Source: Paenibacillus pasadenensis
Lineage (GTDB): Bacteria > Bacillota > Bacilli > Paenibacillales > Paenibacillaceae
DNA length: 64,000 bases
Reading direction: 5' to 3'
NCBI RefSeq assembly: GCF_023715725.1
Contig: NZ_JAMBOT010000002.1
Location: 62,001-126,000 of the forward strand
Shown: positions 62,539 to 64,000 of the stretch, piece by piece
Layout: every line of letters begins with the position of its first letter
Numbering within the stretch: position 1 is the first letter of the stretch
The notes under the pieces: generated by a model
What the model was told of the DNA's origin: nothing
What the model saw: the letters and a program-made list of their open reading frames with translations, nothing else
The model's database searches: none
Program-made: the position numbers and the translations under genes

Positions 62539-64000
62539 ATGACCGTTTCAAACCAATTCCGGAAGAACGCTTTTTATTTAGTAACCGGTTTCTTGATTGT
62601 ATTGTCTATGCTCGTTGCCGCACGTTCGGCTGAAGCCGCTCCCGAAACGATTGTGAACAATGCGGACTGGTACGATACGTCCGGCAATCCGATCTGGGCA
62701 CAAGGCGGGTTTACGTTTAAGAAGGACGGCACCTATTACTGGTACGGCATGAACTATGAAATTCCCAATACGAAAAAAGTAAATCTGTACACGTCCACTG
62801 ATCTGAAAAACTGGACGAAACAGACAAACGCAACGACTCCTGACTCGATCGTTGATTTCAGCACCATTAATGCTAAGCTTGACGCAATCGGCGATACGAC
62901 GACAGGGCGCTTTGCTGAAACGCAATGGGTCGGACGTCCGGTCGTCGCGTACAACAGCCAAACCTCCAAATATGTCATGCTTATTGAATGGGGCAACGGA
63001 GATGGCAACGGCCGCGGAAAGCTTACCTTTTTCACGAGTGATACACCGCAGGGACCGTTCCAATATCAGAAATACATCGCTATGCCGGGCGGCTACAAAA
63101 TGGGCGACCTCGGGACGATCTTTACCGATTCGGACGGCAGCACCTACATTACGTACACGATCGATCACACCTACACCAACGGCGGGCTGCAAATCAGCAA
63201 GCTAACCTCGAATTACATGGACATCGCCGAGGTGACCAAAACCTTCGTTTCTACCGGTCCGTACAAAGAAGCTACTGCCTTGTTCAAACGGGGCTCCAAG
63301 TACATTATGCTGGCTTCGACGACCAACGGCTGGAGCTCCAGCCAAACCTGGTGTTATTCTGCTACCAGTCTGAACGGAACCTGGGCTAACCCTTACGTTT
63401 GCGCAACAAGTCCTTATTCAGGCAACTCGTTCGATACGCAGGTTGACCAGGTATTAACTGTTGAAGGCACGTCAGGCACCTCTTACATTTATTTCGGCGA
63501 CCGCTGGAACGGACGTTTTGCTGGCAGCACGGGCATAGGCCGCAATCAATGGTATCCGCTTACATTTGACAGCAACGGCGCACCGACGATTAACGGTCAT
63601 GCCAGCTGGATTCTGGATGCAGCGGCGGGAACATGGAGCGCTACCCCTGCTCCGCCCGTTGTGGACGTGACTAAAACCTACTCCATCTCCAACCGCTGGC
63701 CTGGAAAAGCTTTAGGCATCGTAGCCGGTTCAACGGCCAACTATGCCAAGCTGGAGCAGCGCGCTTACAGCGGGGCGGCAGGACAATCGTGGAAATTTAT
63801 CGATGCAGGCGGCGGTTATTACAACATCCGTAACGTGAACAGCGGACTGAACTTGACGCTTGGGGCCTCCACAGCAGAAAACGCGCAGGTGTCGCAGTAT
63901 GCGGCAAGCACGTCGACGAGCCAGCAATTCAGCATTGTGCCTGTAGGCGGAGGATACTTCAAGCTGGTTAACCGGGGCAGCGGAAAGGTGCTCGGCAACA
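62539..64000 (+). CDS. Secreted GH43-type glycosidase with CBM13 domain, copy 2 (3' end outside window)
   Basis: Tandem paralogue of gene 1; 487 residues are visible before the window ends inside the last CBM13 repeat (KLVNRGSGKVLGN). ATG follows AGGAGTG. The signal peptide ends near ARSAEAA. It matches copy 1 almost throughout: TYYWYGMNYEIPNTKKVNLY, MLIEWGNGDGNGRGKL, GGYKMGDLGTIFTDSDGSTY, YIYFGDRWNGRFAGS. A short Pro insertion (ATPAPPVVD) separates propeller and CBM13. About 30 residues should be missing. A recent duplication, not yet frame-damaged. Confidence 0.83.
   Translation, partial: MTVSNQFRKNAFYLVTGFLIVLSMLVAARSAEAAPETIVNNADWYDTSGNPIWAQGGFTFKKDGTYYWYGMNYEIPNTKKVNLYTSTDLKNWTKQTNATTPDSIVDFSTINAKLDAIGDTTTGRFAETQWVGRPVVAYNSQTSKYVMLIEWGNGDGNGRGKLTFFTSDTPQGPFQYQKYIAMPGGYKMGDLGTIFTDSDGSTYITYTIDHTYTNGGLQISKLTSNYMDIAEVTKTFVSTGPYKEATALFKRGSKYIMLASTTNGWSSSQTWCYSATSLNGTWANPYVCATSPYSGNSFDTQVDQVLTVEGTSGTSYIYFGDRWNGRFAGSTGIGRNQWYPLTFDSNGAPTINGHASWILDAAAGTWSATPAPPVVDVTKTYSISNRWPGKALGIVAGSTANYAKLEQRAYSGAAGQSWKFIDAGGGYYNIRNVNSGLNLTLGASTAENAQVSQYAASTSTSQQFSIVPVGGGYFKLVNRGSGKVLGN

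Overview
The window reads as chromosome of a spore-forming Gram-positive in or near Paenibacillus. The evidence is moderate-to-high GC, strong GGAGG ribosome sites with frequent TTG/GTG starts, SLH-anchored surface protein, a THI-box thiamine operon, YesS-like AraC regulators with lplB/lplC-type sugar transporters, and several spore-coat-type genes (CotSA-like, CgeB-like, SpsI-like). No rRNA, tRNA, CRISPR array or intact insertion sequence was seen.

Layout. 0-9 kb: the C-terminal half of a cyclic beta-glucan synthase/GH94 protein, then a large SLH-anchored tandem 5'-nucleotidase. 9-13.8 kb: a flavin-binding PPOX-fold protein divergent from a MocR regulator that lacks the PLP lysine, a small membrane protein, a second (intact) MocR regulator and a shredded cysI. 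13.9-16.9 kb: psd, a TspO/MBR-like membrane protein and a CotSA-like glycosyltransferase. 17.1-21.6 kb: an AT-richer array of six paralogous ~155-residue proteins, each with a YjcZ-like membrane segment and a conserved beta-rich domain, plus one intact companion gene and debris of further copies; five of the six have the same mother-cell-sigma-like promoter box (CATAGAATA) 31-34 nt before the start codon. 21.7-37.2 kb: carbohydrate utilisation (GntR/LacI regulator, GH38 alpha-mannosidase, two solute-binding proteins, two permeases, a beta-helix/PDZ protein, an AraC-type membrane regulator). 37.4-44.5 kb: a TPP-riboswitch operon thiC-thiF-thiE::thiS-thiG-thiO-thiD. 44.6-59.5 kb: a probable spore-surface polysaccharide cluster (glycosyltransferases, nucleotidyltransferase, CgeB-like pair, and a wecB/capE/rmlD-like set for a UDP-deoxy-amino-sugar). 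59.5-64 kb: TerC and two tandem secreted GH43-CBM13 enzymes, the second cut by the window edge.

How it fits together. The 45-59 kb cluster makes an activated deoxy-N-acetyl sugar and transfers it with several glycosyltransferases; four of its proteins share a Gly-x3-Gly-x3-Gly motif that could be a docking tag. Its probable first gene (45281) carries the same CATAGAATA box as the 17-21 kb array, linking two separated loci to late mother-cell transcription. The array (membrane segment + beta domain, with a decaying partner gene) is the best candidate for an undescribed system in the window, most likely a spore envelope component. Functional statements rest on family resemblance seen by eye; no database search was run.
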